Below, in pieces: positions 1-8,400 of a stretch of 64,000 bases of DNA. The DNA lies in assembly GCA_963833655.1 (NCBI GenBank), contig CAWHYL010000005.1:310001-374000 (forward strand). The letters run 5' to 3'. Both the position numbers and the translations under genes were made by a program. The notes beneath the pieces are model-generated. The model worked only from the letters and a program-made list of their open reading frames with translations, was not told where the DNA came from and did not search any database. Source of the DNA: 3-1-20CM-4-69-9 sp963833655. Lineage in GTDB: Bacteria > Actinomycetota > Thermoleophilia > Gaiellales > Gaiellaceae. The stretch's first letter is position 1. Each line of letters begins with the position of its first letter.

Positions 1-1
1 G

Positions 2-1219
2 GTGATCTCGGAAGGCGTCGATCCCGAGCTGTTCCGTCCCGGGCACAAGCGGAACGTCGCGGTCGTCGAGTGGCGACCGACAGAGCGTCCGCTCCTCCGC
101 GGCGTGCTGCGCGAGCTGGCCGACCTACCGGACTGGGAGCTCGTCGTGCTGCGGACGAAGCCGTTGACCGGCCGCCCGACGATCCCGCGCCTGCTTCGCA
201 GCCGTGTGCACGTGCGAACCGCGCGCGACGGCGAGTCGCGCGCGCCGCTGCTGGCCGAGGCAGCCGTCTTCGTGCCCGCCGTCGACGGGCTGCAGCGCGT
301 CAGGCTCGAGGCGGCTGCCTCGGGATGTGCGATCGCCGCACCGCCGGGCGTGCGCGAGCAGCCGGAGCTGGCGGGCGCAGAAGCCGCGCGGCTCGCCGAA
401 GACGGCGGGTACCGCGAGCGCAAGCAGCAGCGTGCGCGCGGCGATGCCGAGGGACAGAGCTTCGCGCTCGTCGCCGGCGAGCTCGACGAGCTCTACCGGT
501 CGCTTGCCCGGCGCCGGCACGCGCCCGCGGGCCGCGGCGACCCGCTCGGTGACCGTCCGTGGATCCTCGCCGACCTGCACATGCACACGAATTGGTCACA
601 CGACTGCGCGGTCGATCCCGCCGACCTGATCATGTACGCGGAGGCGAACGGCCTCGGCGCGATCGCCGTAACCGATCACAACGTCTTCGGCGGCGCGCTC
701 GAGACGGTGGAGCTGGCGCGAGACCACGACCTGGTCGTGATCCCCGGCGAGGAGATCAAGACGGACGGCCAGGGCGAGGTGATCGGGCTCTTCCTGCGCG
801 AGGAGATCCCACGCGGCATGCCGTTCGCCGAGACCGTTGCCGCGATCAAGAAGCAGGACGGCGTGGTCTACGTGCCCCACCCCTTCGATCGCATGCACTC
901 GATCCCCGAGCCGGCGACGCTGCAGCGCCACCTCGCCGACATCGACGTGTTCGAGGTCTACAACGCGCGCCTGTTGTTCGAGGCGTACAACGAGGAGGCG
1001 CTCCGCTTCGCGCGAAAGTACAACCTGACCCCGGGCGCCGGCTCCGACGCACACGTGCTCCAAGGCGTGGGCACCGGTGCGCTCCGCATGCGTGCCTTCG
1101 AAGGACGGGAGGAGTTCCTGCTCAGCCTGCGCTCCGCCCAGGTGCTGCGGCGCCCGCGCTCGCTCGTGTACCTCCAGTCGCTGAAGTGGATGGCGCAGGC
1201 CAAGGAACGAGTGCGCTAG
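2..1219 (+). CDS. Glycosyltransferase C-terminus fused to PHP-domain phosphoesterase (5' partial)
   Basis: The reading frame is open from the window edge, so the true N-terminus is probably missing. Residues 1-170 look like the C-terminal half of a GT4-type glycosyltransferase (EGVDPELF near the start, then a degenerate donor-site region). From residue about 188 there is a complete PHP metal-dependent phosphoesterase domain, with DLHMHTNWSHD, TDHN, a GEE segment, VPHPFD and GSDAH supplying the expected His/Asp/Glu metal ligands. PHP proteins hydrolyse phosphoesters using two or three metals; the substrate here cannot be told. The next gene starts 22 bases downstream on the same strand. The domain assignment is firm for PHP and weaker for the glycosyltransferase part. 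Confidence 0.75.
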   Translation: MISEGVDPELFRPGHKRNVAVVEWRPTERPLLRGVLRELADLPDWELVVLRTKPLTGRPTIPRLLRSRVHVRTARDGESRAPLLAEAAVFVPAVDGLQRVRLEAAASGCAIAAPPGVREQPELAGAEAARLAEDGGYRERKQQRARGDAEGQSFALVAGELDELYRSLARRRHAPAGRGDPLGDRPWILADLHMHTNWSHDCAVDPADLIMYAEANGLGAIAVTDHNVFGGALETVELARDHDLVVIPGEEIKTDGQGEVIGLFLREEIPRGMPFAETVAAIKKQDGVVYVPHPFDRMHSIPEPATLQRHLADIDVFEVYNARLLFEAYNEEALRFARKYNLTPGAGSDAHVLQGVGTGALRMRAFEGREEFLLSLRSAQVLRRPRSLVYLQSLKWMAQAKERVR

Positions 1220-1240
1220 GGGAGAAAGGTCCAGGGCCCA

Positions 1241-1819
1241 GTGCCAGCAACGGACGAGATCTACGAGAAGTACCTCCAGAAGGCGATCGTCGAGAGCAAC
1301 GAGCTCGCGCACGAGATCGCCCAGACGGGCGGCAACCGCGTGCCGGTGGTCGGCTCGGGGCACCCGCTCGCGGACGTGATGCTGCTGAAGTACCGGCCGC
1401 AGGCGGCGGAGGTCCAGGAAGGCGTCGCCTTCTACGGGCGCGCCGGCCAGGCGATCCTCAAGTCGCTGCAGCGCCTGCACGTCGACCCGATGGCGGTCTA
1501 CGGCACGAACTGCCTGAAGTTCGCCGACGGCAGCGAGGACGAGTCGCAGGCGTTCCTGACGCGCGAGCTGCACATCGTGCAGCCGAAGCTGATCGTTGCG
1601 ATGGGCGAGGCGGCGGTCGAGTTCCTGAATTCGCTCGAGTTTCCGCTCGCCGATGCGGTCGAGTACAGGCCCGGCGAGCTGCAGCGGTTTACGGCGACAA
1701 TCCAGGTGCTCGTCGTGCCCGACATCGACGCCTCGCTCGACGAGGCCCCCGCGAAGACCCGATTTTGGAACGCATTCAAGCCTCTCGGCGCGTGGTGGGC
1801 GGAACTGCCGCCGTACTGA
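1241..1819 (+). CDS. Uracil-DNA glycosylase superfamily protein with degenerate active site
   Basis: A 192-residue protein with a GTG start preceded by a GGGGAGAAAGG ribosome-binding site. FYGRAGQ (residues 64-70) followed by a GTNCLK strand (about 88-93) and a central PKLIVAMGEAAVEF segment are typical of family 4/5 uracil-DNA glycosylases. However, the usual GEAPG motif region reads KYRPQ and the usual HPSP-type loop reads VVPDID. The Fe-S cluster cysteines of family 4 are also absent (a single Cys is visible). The fold is likely retained but uracil excision is doubtful; it may bind DNA or another nucleobase. It sits between the PHP gene and a membrane protein, all on the same strand. Confidence 0.7.
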   Translation: MPATDEIYEKYLQKAIVESNELAHEIAQTGGNRVPVVGSGHPLADVMLLKYRPQAAEVQEGVAFYGRAGQAILKSLQRLHVDPMAVYGTNCLKFADGSEDESQAFLTRELHIVQPKLIVAMGEAAVEFLNSLEFPLADAVEYRPGELQRFTATIQVLVVPDIDASLDEAPAKTRFWNAFKPLGAWWAELPPY

Positions 1820-1880
1820 CGTTTCGCGCAGCTCTCGCACTTCCAGCCTCGTCGCTCGGCGTGCGTAGGCTGCCGGGACA

Positions 1881-2723
1881 GTGCTAGATCGCACGGCCCA
1901 GCAGCCGGAGCGCTGCGAGCGACGAGATGCGGCGGCGGAGCCCGGCTCCGCCCGGCGCAGCCGCCGCCGGCCTGATGTCCGAGAGCTTGCCCGAGCTGCC
2001 GCCTTCGTAGCACTCCTCGCGGCGCTCGGGCTCTACTACGCGTTCCACGACCGGCTGTGGAGCGCTTCGAAGTGGTGGGACGTCGCGTTCCTCGCGTTCC
2101 TGCTCATCCCGGCCGTCTTCGCGCTCGTCTGGCTCGTCCTGCCGCTACGCACGGCGCGCGGGCTCGTGCCTGCCGCGATCGGCCTTGCGGTGCTGGCATG
2201 GGCCTGCCACGAGGCCGGCTGGAAGACGCCCGAGAACTTCTGCAAGTTCTTCGCAGTCGTCTTCGTCGGCTTCGCGTTCCTCTCGTACTTCGAAGTGCTG
2301 AGCTGGGTCGTGCTGGTCGCGTGCATCATCCCGTTCGTCGACGCGTTCTCGGTGTTCTCGCCGCGCGGGCCGACGAACGAGATCGTGAAGCACCACGAGC
2401 AGGTGTTCACGACCTTCTCCATCGCCTTCCCGATCCCCGGCGAAGCGGCGGCCGCGAACCTCGGGCTGCCCGACCTGCTGTTCTTCTCGCTGTTCCTCGC
2501 CGCATCGGCGCGCTTCAAGCTGCGGCCGGGGCTGACCTGGATCGCGATGACCGCGTCGTTCGGCGCGACGCTCGCGATCGCGTCCGTGTGGAAGGGTGGC
2601 CTGCCGGCGCTGCCGCTGCTCGCGATTGCGTTCCTCGGCGTGAACGGCGATCTGATCTGGGCGCAGCTCAAACGCACCGGCTTCGCTCCGGGCGAGGACC
2701 AGCATGCTGACGCTCGGCGTTGA
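1881..2723 (+). CDS. Presenilin/signal-peptide-peptidase-like membrane protein
   Basis: A 280-residue polytopic membrane protein: a basic N-terminus of about 38 residues is followed by some 8-9 hydrophobic segments. Three spaced motifs recall intramembrane aspartyl proteases of the presenilin/SPP group: VDAFSV with Asp154, LGLPDLLFF with Asp198, and LPALP at 241-245. In archaeal and eukaryotic members the equivalents are YDxxSV, GLGD and PALP. The hydrophilic loop between the two Asp helices (residues about 159-185) also fits. These matches are seen directly; proteolytic activity is inferred. A GTG start at 1881 is assumed. The stop overlaps the start of the next gene by 20 bases, implying cotranscription. 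Confidence 0.6.
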   Translation: MLDRTAQQPERCERRDAAAEPGSARRSRRRPDVRELARAAAFVALLAALGLYYAFHDRLWSASKWWDVAFLAFLLIPAVFALVWLVLPLRTARGLVPAAIGLAVLAWACHEAGWKTPENFCKFFAVVFVGFAFLSYFEVLSWVVLVACIIPFVDAFSVFSPRGPTNEIVKHHEQVFTTFSIAFPIPGEAAAANLGLPDLLFFSLFLAASARFKLRPGLTWIAMTASFGATLAIASVWKGGLPALPLLAIAFLGVNGDLIWAQLKRTGFAPGEDQHADARR

Positions 2724-3342
2724 CGCGGCGCGGGGCGGGTGGTTCGCGATCTCCTTGCGGGACGGGCGCTTCGAGGATTCCGGCTGGGCGCCGGACTTCC
2801 AGACGTTGCTCCGCCGGTATTCGGAGGCCGTCGTCGTCGGCGTGGACGTCCCGATCGGCCTCCCGGACGTCGGAGCTCGCCGCCGCGCAGACATCGAAGC
2901 TCGAGGACTTGTGGGCCCGCGGCGCTCGAGCGTCTTCCTCACGCCACCGCGCGCCGCGGTCGAGGCCGCCAGCTATGCCGAGGCACGTGCTGTCGCACCT
3001 GCCACGTCGGCGCAGAGCTGGGCCCTCAGACGGGCGATTCTCGACGTCGACCGGACGCTCGACGGACGCGTGCGGGAGGTGCATCCCGAAGTCTCGTTCG
3101 CCGTCCTCTCCGGGCAACCGCTGGTCGCGCCGAAGCGCACGTGGAACGGTCAGCAGCTTCGTGTGAGGCTGCTCGCGGGCGCCGGCATTGGACTTCCGGA
3201 ACAGCTCGACGGAGGGCTCGTCCCGGCCGACGACATCCTCGATGCGGCGATCGTCGCGTGGACCGCGACGCGCGTCGCGCGCGACGAGCACGTGACGTTC
3301 CCCGGCGACGGCGCCCCCGGGGAGCCGGTGATCGCGGCCTAG
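2704..3342 (+). CDS. DUF429 family protein (RNase H-like fold)
   Basis: A 212-residue protein beginning MLTLGVDAARGGWF, the N-terminal GVD strand of DUF429, with VVVGVDVPIGLPD at about 44-56 and conserved RRSSVFLTPPR and VREVHPEVSF segments. DUF429 proteins are predicted to have an RNase H-like nuclease fold, and the paired acidic residues (Asp7, Asp48) fit that. No function has been established for the family as far as I know. The ATG lies inside the 3' end of the preceding membrane protein gene. The stop overlaps by a few bases the stop of the convergent rlmD gene. Confidence 0.8.
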   Translation: MLTLGVDAARGGWFAISLRDGRFEDSGWAPDFQTLLRRYSEAVVVGVDVPIGLPDVGARRRADIEARGLVGPRRSSVFLTPPRAAVEAASYAEARAVAPATSAQSWALRRAILDVDRTLDGRVREVHPEVSFAVLSGQPLVAPKRTWNGQQLRVRLLAGAGIGLPEQLDGGLVPADDILDAAIVAWTATRVARDEHVTFPGDGAPGEPVIAA

Positions 3343-4703
3343 GCTCGTTCGAGCAGCGCCACCGTCTCGACGTGCGGCGTGTGCGGGAACATGTCGACCG
3401 GCTTCGCGCGCAGTAGCGCGTAGCCATAGTCGTCGGCCAGGCGCTTCACGTCGCCGGCGAGCGTCGTCGGATTGCAGCTGACATAGACGATTCGCGGTGC
3501 GCCGATCTCCCCCAGCCGCTTCAGCGCCTTGCCGGCAAGGCCGGCCCGCGGCGGGTCGACGACCACGACGTCCGGGTCGCCGCTGCGCCCGTGCAGCTCC
3601 TGCAGCGACTGGCCGACGTTCCCGGCGAAGTACGCCGCGTTGCCGATCCCGTTCAGGTCCGCGTTCTCGAGCGCGCACGCGATCGACTCCTCCGACACGT
3701 CGATCCCCCACACCGTCAGCGCGTCACGCGCGAGCACGAGCCCGATCGTCCCGATCCCGCAGTAGAGGTCGTAGACGGTCTCGTTCCCGGTCAGGGCTGC
3801 GAACTCGCGCGCGATGCCGTACAGACGCTCGGCCATCGCGGTGTTCGTCTGCAGGAACGCATTCGGTCGCACCCGAAACCGCAGCCCGCACAGCTCCTCT
3901 TCGATCGCCTCCTCACCCCAGAGCAGCTGCGTCGGCAGGTTCGTGACCTCCGCCGGCGACTCGTTCTGCGACCAGTGGATCGAGCGGACCTCCGGGAACG
4001 CGCGCAGCTCGTCGACGAAACCGCCGGTGTCGAACTTCTCCCCGGGCGCCGTAACGAGCTGAACGAGCGCCTGGCCGCTGTTCCGACCCTCGCGGACGAC
4101 GAGATGTCGGAGGTACCCGATCTGCTCCTCCTGCGAGTACGCCACGAGCTTGTCCGCGCGCGCCCACTCGCGCACGGCGTTCCGAATCCCGTTCCCGAGG
4201 TCGGTGGTGAGCCAGCACCGCTCGATCTCCAGCACCTCGTCCCAGCGGCCGGCCCTGTGAAACCCGAGCGTCGGGCCGTCCTCGAGCTGCGTGAACGAGT
4301 ACTCGAGCTTGTTGCGGTAGTGGAAGACGTCGTCGGCCGGGAGGATCGGCTCGAGCGGCGGGTCGGCGATGCCGCCGATCCGCCGCAGCGCGTCCGCGAC
4401 CTGGGCCGCCTTCGACTCGACCTGTACCTCGTACGCGAGATCCTGGAAGCGGCAGCCCCCGCACGCCGGGTAGTGGGCGCACGGGGCGTCGACCCGCTGC
4501 GGCCCCGGCTTCAGCACCTCGGTGGCGAGCGCCTCCGCGTGCCGCCGCTGGACCTTCGTCACGCGCGCGCGGACCGTGTCGCCCGGAAGCCCTCGCCGCA
4601 CGAAGACGACGAAGCCGTTCAGGCGCGCAACGCCGTTGCCGCCGTACGCGAGCGAGTCGATCGTGAGCTCGAGCTCCTGGTCCCTCGTGACGGGCGCCGC
4701 CAT
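3339..4703 (-). CDS. rlmD: 23S rRNA (uracil-5-)-methyltransferase, RlmD/RumA type
   Basis: A 454-residue class I SAM methyltransferase that would methylate a uridine in rRNA or tRNA at carbon 5. The N-terminal TRAM domain (LELTIDSLAYGGNG) is followed by the Fe-S cluster cysteines in CAHYPACGGC, and the fourth ligand lies near the C-terminus as expected. SAM motif VYDLYCGIGTIG, the DPPRAGL motif and the catalytic Cys loop YVSCNPTTLAGD are all intact. The frame stays open far upstream, but the ATG at 4703 starts the TRAM domain and is the natural start. RlmD versus the TrmA-like tRNA enzyme cannot be separated with certainty by eye. Confidence 0.9.
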   Translation of the reverse strand: MAAPVTRDQELELTIDSLAYGGNGVARLNGFVVFVRRGLPGDTVRARVTKVQRRHAEALATEVLKPGPQRVDAPCAHYPACGGCRFQDLAYEVQVESKAAQVADALRRIGGIADPPLEPILPADDVFHYRNKLEYSFTQLEDGPTLGFHRAGRWDEVLEIERCWLTTDLGNGIRNAVREWARADKLVAYSQEEQIGYLRHLVVREGRNSGQALVQLVTAPGEKFDTGGFVDELRAFPEVRSIHWSQNESPAEVTNLPTQLLWGEEAIEEELCGLRFRVRPNAFLQTNTAMAERLYGIAREFAALTGNETVYDLYCGIGTIGLVLARDALTVWGIDVSEESIACALENADLNGIGNAAYFAGNVGQSLQELHGRSGDPDVVVVDPPRAGLAGKALKRLGEIGAPRIVYVSCNPTTLAGDVKRLADDYGYALLRAKPVDMFPHTPHVETVALLERA

Positions 4704-4723
4704 GAGGAACCAGGGTACTCGGG

Positions 4724-6082
4724 CTACGCGGCTCTCCTCACCTCCGCGGCCGGCAGGCGAACCGGATGGTTCGAGCGGAAGACGTCGTCGCGGTCGACGG
4801 CGGCCTTGACGGCCTGCAGCCTGCGGTAAGTCGCCTCGCCGAAGAGGCGCTCGCCGCGCTCGCGCTTCGTCGCGAAGTTGCTGAACACCCGGCCGGCGTC
4901 CCAGCGGCCGACCGCGCTCTGCACGAGCTCGATGTGCGCCTTGACGGCCGCGCCGGCTTCTGGCGTCGGCGCCATCCCGACGGCGTTCATGAGGAAGCGT
5001 CCCTCGATCGAAGACACGGCGCCGCCGCCCGGCGCCCTCCGCGCGAGCGCACCGCCGAGGTGCCGCAGCTCGAGGCTGAGCAGCGGCGACCGTGCGCCCG
5101 GGCCGGCCGTCTCGACGAGCGCGTCGATCGCGGCGTCCGTCAGGTCGGCGAGCACGATGCCGTCGGTGGCCCCCGGAACCGGCTCCTTCGGATCCATGTG
5201 CAGGTGCTCGAGCTCGCGCACCGGCGTCGTCGCGAACGTGTCCAGCTGCGGCCCGAGCTCGCGGAGCGGCCGGAGCAGCTCGTCGCTCGCGTCCCGGCCG
5301 AGCATCGACACGGCCTCGACGACGGCGAACGACCCGCCCCGCAACGGCTCTGGGATCTGCGGGAGGGGCGGAAACTGCAGGAAGCGACCGACCGATGTCA
5401 CTTCGTCCGGCACCTGGTCGACCCAGCGCCGCCACGCACGGAGCACCTCTGCGCCACGCTCGAGCGGGAAGAAGAGGATGCCGGCGTACACATCGGCGAT
5501 CGGGTACAGCTCGAACTCCAGCGCGGTCACGACCCCGAACGAGCCGCCGCCGCCGCGGAGCGCCCAGAACAGGTCCGCCTGCTGATCCGCGTCGGCGCGG
5601 ATGACCTCGCCGTCCGCGTTCACGAGCTCGACCGCAGCCACGCTGTTCGACGCGAGGCCGTGGCGGCGGCCGAGCCAGCTGAGGCCGCCGCCCAGCGTGT
5701 AGCCGACGACGCCGACGTCCGCCGACGACCCGGCGAGCGCCGCGAGACCGTGCGCGGAGGCGACGTGCGTCACCTCGCCCCACAGGACGCCCGCGTCCAC
5801 GCGTGCACGCCGCTTGCGGATGTCGACGCTTACGCCGCGCATCCGCTCCGTCTTCAGCAGGACTGTGTGGGCCAGCGAGCCGAGCGGGATCGCGTTGTGG
5901 CCGGTGCCTTGCGGTGCGACCCGCAAGCCGCGCGCGCGCGCCCAGCGGACGACCGCCGAGACGTCGCGTGCGGTCTCGGGCAGTGCCACCGCGGCCGGCT
6001 GCTGGTCGGCGGCGCGATTCCATGCGAGCCGGGCTTCGTCCCAGCTCGGGTCGTGCGGCAGGACGATGAGTTCGTTCTTCAC
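4724..6082 (-). CDS. FAD-linked oxidase, berberine-bridge/PCMH type
   Basis: A 452-residue flavoprotein with an FAD-binding PCMH domain in the N-terminal half. GTGHNA at 59-64 carries His62, the usual site of covalent 8-alpha-histidyl FAD linkage. The second common anchor, a Cys in the GxCxxVG loop, is replaced here by GSSADVGVVGYTLGGG, so FAD is probably attached by one bond only. The C-terminal NHPVRLP is the berberine-bridge-enzyme signature. Such enzymes oxidise sugars, alkaloids or phenolics with oxygen. No signal peptide is evident. Its stop lies 20 bases from the rlmD start on the same strand. Confidence 0.85.
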   Translation of the reverse strand: MKNELIVLPHDPSWDEARLAWNRAADQQPAAVALPETARDVSAVVRWARARGLRVAPQGTGHNAIPLGSLAHTVLLKTERMRGVSVDIRKRRARVDAGVLWGEVTHVASAHGLAALAGSSADVGVVGYTLGGGLSWLGRRHGLASNSVAAVELVNADGEVIRADADQQADLFWALRGGGGSFGVVTALEFELYPIADVYAGILFFPLERGAEVLRAWRRWVDQVPDEVTSVGRFLQFPPLPQIPEPLRGGSFAVVEAVSMLGRDASDELLRPLRELGPQLDTFATTPVRELEHLHMDPKEPVPGATDGIVLADLTDAAIDALVETAGPGARSPLLSLELRHLGGALARRAPGGGAVSSIEGRFLMNAVGMAPTPEAGAAVKAHIELVQSAVGRWDAGRVFSNFATKRERGERLFGEATYRRLQAVKAAVDRDDVFRSNHPVRLPAAEVRRAA

Positions 6083-6181
6083 TGTTCGGGCCTCCTGAAC
6101 TGTCGGTACCTAGACCGTCGCAGCGCCGACGGGAGGCCGGAAGGTGGCCCGCTGGTGTCCCGTGGTGCGGAAACCCGTACG

Positions 6182-6207
6182 CCTTGACCTTCCGCCTTGA
6201 CCTTCCG
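6182..6207. repeat. Tandem 13-bp repeat, two copies
   Basis: CCTTGACCTTCCG is present twice head to tail (6182-6194, 6195-6207) in the 172-base divergent space between the FAD oxidase and the membrane protein gene. Each copy contains TTGACC, close to a -35 box, so it may be a duplicated promoter element or operator. A role is only inferred. Confidence 0.5.
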
Positions 6208-6254
6208 CCGCGTGCGGGGTCACACTCGTCGCTCCACGAGGACAGGGGGTACGT

Positions 6255-6903
6255 ATGCGGAACCTGCAGATCGCGGCCGGCACCGCGTTCGTCGGCGCGT
6301 GGATCGTCGGGCTCGTCCTTGCCGCCGGCGGGCCGGATTTGAACGACTCCGCGACGAAGGTGACGAGCTACTACGCGTCGCACGAGCACCGGGCGATCGT
6401 GGCGAATCTGTTGATCGACGGCGTCGCCGGGCTCGCGATCATGGCGATGGCGTACGCCGTGGCGTCGTATCTCGGCTCCGATCCACTCGCGCGTTGGGTG
6501 CTGGTCGGCGGCGTCGCCGCCGGCTCGCGTCACTGGGGCAGCTCGTCGTCGGCGAGGTGATGACGTACAAGGCCGCGCACGGGAGCGATCCCGACACGGT
6601 CAAGACGCTCTTCAACGTGCTCAACAACGGCGACACGCTGAAGATAGCCCTGCTCGCTGCGATGATCGCGACCGCATCAGTCGCCCCGCGGCGCACGAAC
6701 GCATTCCCGCGCTGGCTCGCGACGGGCGAGCTCGTCTTCAGCCCGCTGCTGCTCCTCAGCGGTCTCGCGTTCCCGTCGGGAGCACGGCGCTCTACGCGCT
6801 GCTCGAGCTCACGCTCCTGCTGCTGCTGATCTGGGTGCTGTCGGTGACCGTCGTCGTCGCGCGACGCACACACGGCCCGAGCGCCGTCGCCGCGACCGCG
6901 TAG
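6255..6903 (+). pseudogene. Four-TM membrane protein, split by two single-base frameshifts
   Basis: ATG at 6255 opens a membrane protein (MRNLQIAAGTAFVGAW...). The frame shifts near 6525-6532 into one continuing ...GQLVVGEVMTYKAAHG, and again near 6778-6782 into one ending ...LYALLELTLLLLLIWVL and TAG at 6901-6903. Both shifts have the same sense (one base lost each time). Joined, they give a protein of about 216 residues with TM segments near residues 5-25, 57-80, 88-105 and others, like small DUF4386-type or uncharacterised actinobacterial membrane proteins. Either this is a recent pseudogene or two assembly indels. The joined product is not assigned a function. Confidence 0.6.
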
Positions 6904-6909
6904 CTGAGA

Positions 6910-6942
6910 GACATGTCCCAGGGACTCCCCCTGGGACATGTC
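6910..6942. terminator. 14-bp perfect stem-loop between convergent genes
   Basis: GACATGTCCCAGGG (6910-6923) is repeated inverted at 6929-6942 around a 5-base loop. It lies exactly between the TAG at 6901-6903 and the phosphoesterase stop at 6943-6945, so it probably ends transcription from both sides. The arm itself contains the palindrome GGACATGTCC. There is no T-tract. Confidence 0.6.
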
Positions 6943-8340
6943 CTAATGCAGGTCGGTCGGCGGGTGCGGATTCAGGATGAGCGGCTTGCGCGGCTTCTGC
7001 TTGAAGTTGAAGTCGCGCACGAGCGAGCCGAGGATCGGCGCGTTCTCGCGGACGTCCGGCCGCGAGTCGGGACGACCGTCCGTCGTCGGGTCGAGCCGCT
7101 GGCCGCCGAGGAAGTCGTCCTCGATGAACTTGGCGTACGCGTCGAAGCTGAGCGTCTGGTGGTCGATGAAGCCGCGGCGCGCGTAGGGACTGATCACGAT
7201 GCCGGGCACGCGCAGCCCGTAGCCGAGCCGGTCGACGCTCGGCGGGACGACGTGGTCGTAGAAGCCGCCCCAGTCGTCCCAGGCAAGGAAGATCGCCGTC
7301 GACTTCCAGTCTTTCCCGCCCATGGCGGCGTTCACGAGCTTTGTGACGTATGCCTGGCCGACGCTGACGAGCCCCGGCGGATGCTCCGAGACCGAGCCTG
7401 TCGGGTTGATCCACGACACGGCCGGGAGCGTTCCCGTCCGCGCGGCCTGGAAGTACTGCGACAGCGTCGTCACGTTGCCGAGCTGCCCGTCCTGCTGGAC
7501 GTCGTCGAAGTACGGCAGCGGGTTCCAGATGCCCGGTGTCTTCGCGCCCTGCTTGACGGACTCGCAGATCATCTGGTCGTTCTCGCAGTCGGGCTCGGTG
7601 CCGGTGAAGACGTAGTAGCGCCAGCTCACGCGGTACTTGTGCAAGAGGTACGTCAAGTCCGTCCACGGATACTCGGCCCGAGCCTTCGCGGGGTTGATCG
7701 GGTTTTGGATGGCGCTGACGCAGCTCATCGGGTCGCTCTTGCGCGGGCAGCGCGCCGACCACTCCGAGACCATGAAGAGGTGCGCGGGCAGGCTCCACGA
7801 CGCGTTCGGCTCGAACATGTGGTCCTGCAGGACGAAGTTGCGCGCGTACGCCCAGTAGTTCGGGATGTCCTGCCCGTCGTGGTAGCCCATCACGTCGGGG
7901 TTCTCGGCACGCTGTGAGCAGATCGGGTTGGTCGGATCCTGCGCGCAGCCGCGAACGCGCGCGTTCTCGGCCTGGGCAACGAATCCGTCCATCTTTCCGC
8001 CCGCGATGTCGGCAGTTGCGTTGAGCGCGCCGTGCGGCCCCCCGGCGTTGAGGTCGTTCGTGTCGTGGTAGGGCTTGTCGCATGCGTCCTTCGCCGGATT
8101 CGGAACGCAGACATCCATTTCGCCGTCGGGCCTGCGCGGGAATCCGTCGGCGCCCGGGTACGTCCCGAAGTAATGATCGAAGGAGCGGTTCTCCTGCATG
8201 ATCACGATCACGTGCTTGATCTTGTGGATGCCGGCCGGAGCCTTCGCGGGCTTGCGCTGGGTTCCGGCGGGCGCCGTCAGCGCGAGCACCGATGCGAGCG
8301 CGACGCAGGACAGCGCGACGACGAGCAGCGACTTCCGCAC
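6943..8340 (-). CDS. Secreted phosphoesterase, phospholipase C/acid phosphatase family
   Basis: A 465-residue protein with a clear Sec signal peptide (MRKSLLVVALSCVALASV..., cleavage near residue 25). The phosphoesterase family signature KHVIVIMQENRSFDHYFG follows at about 41-58, with WDDWGGFYDHV and VPGIVISPYARRGF further on, as in PF04185 phospholipase C/acid phosphatase proteins. Cysteines in pairs suit an exported, disulfide-containing enzyme. It probably releases phosphate from extracellular phosphodiesters or monoesters. A PHO-box-like direct repeat lies 31-52 bases upstream of the ATG, consistent with phosphate-starvation control. Confidence 0.85.
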   Translation of the reverse strand: MRKSLLVVALSCVALASVLALTAPAGTQRKPAKAPAGIHKIKHVIVIMQENRSFDHYFGTYPGADGFPRRPDGEMDVCVPNPAKDACDKPYHDTNDLNAGGPHGALNATADIAGGKMDGFVAQAENARVRGCAQDPTNPICSQRAENPDVMGYHDGQDIPNYWAYARNFVLQDHMFEPNASWSLPAHLFMVSEWSARCPRKSDPMSCVSAIQNPINPAKARAEYPWTDLTYLLHKYRVSWRYYVFTGTEPDCENDQMICESVKQGAKTPGIWNPLPYFDDVQQDGQLGNVTTLSQYFQAARTGTLPAVSWINPTGSVSEHPPGLVSVGQAYVTKLVNAAMGGKDWKSTAIFLAWDDWGGFYDHVVPPSVDRLGYGLRVPGIVISPYARRGFIDHQTLSFDAYAKFIEDDFLGGQRLDPTTDGRPDSRPDVRENAPILGSLVRDFNFKQKPRKPLILNPHPPTDLH

Positions 8341-8371
8341 GGCTTGCGTTGTAGATGCTGTGTCTTAGGGA

Positions 8372-8393
8372 CGCGTTAAGGCCGCGTTAACCT
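8372..8393. promoter_or_regulatory. PHO-box-like 11-bp direct repeat
   Basis: CGCGTTAAGGC (8372) and CGCGTTAACCT (8383) form a direct repeat with an 11-base period. Read on the minus strand it is GTTAACGCGGC then CTTAACGCGTC, upstream of the phosphoesterase ATG at 8340; a weaker third unit (CCTAAGACACA) follows. OmpR/PhoB-family regulators bind direct repeats of this spacing. Phosphate control is inferred from the site and from the gene it precedes. Confidence 0.5.
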
Positions 8394-8400
8394 TCGCCCA

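Noticed and set aside
4704..6533. Long upstream extension of the rlmD reading frame
   Set aside because: It runs through the antisense-frame shadow of the FAD oxidase gene and has Arg/Ala-rich, low-complexity composition; the TRAM domain starts at ATG 4703.
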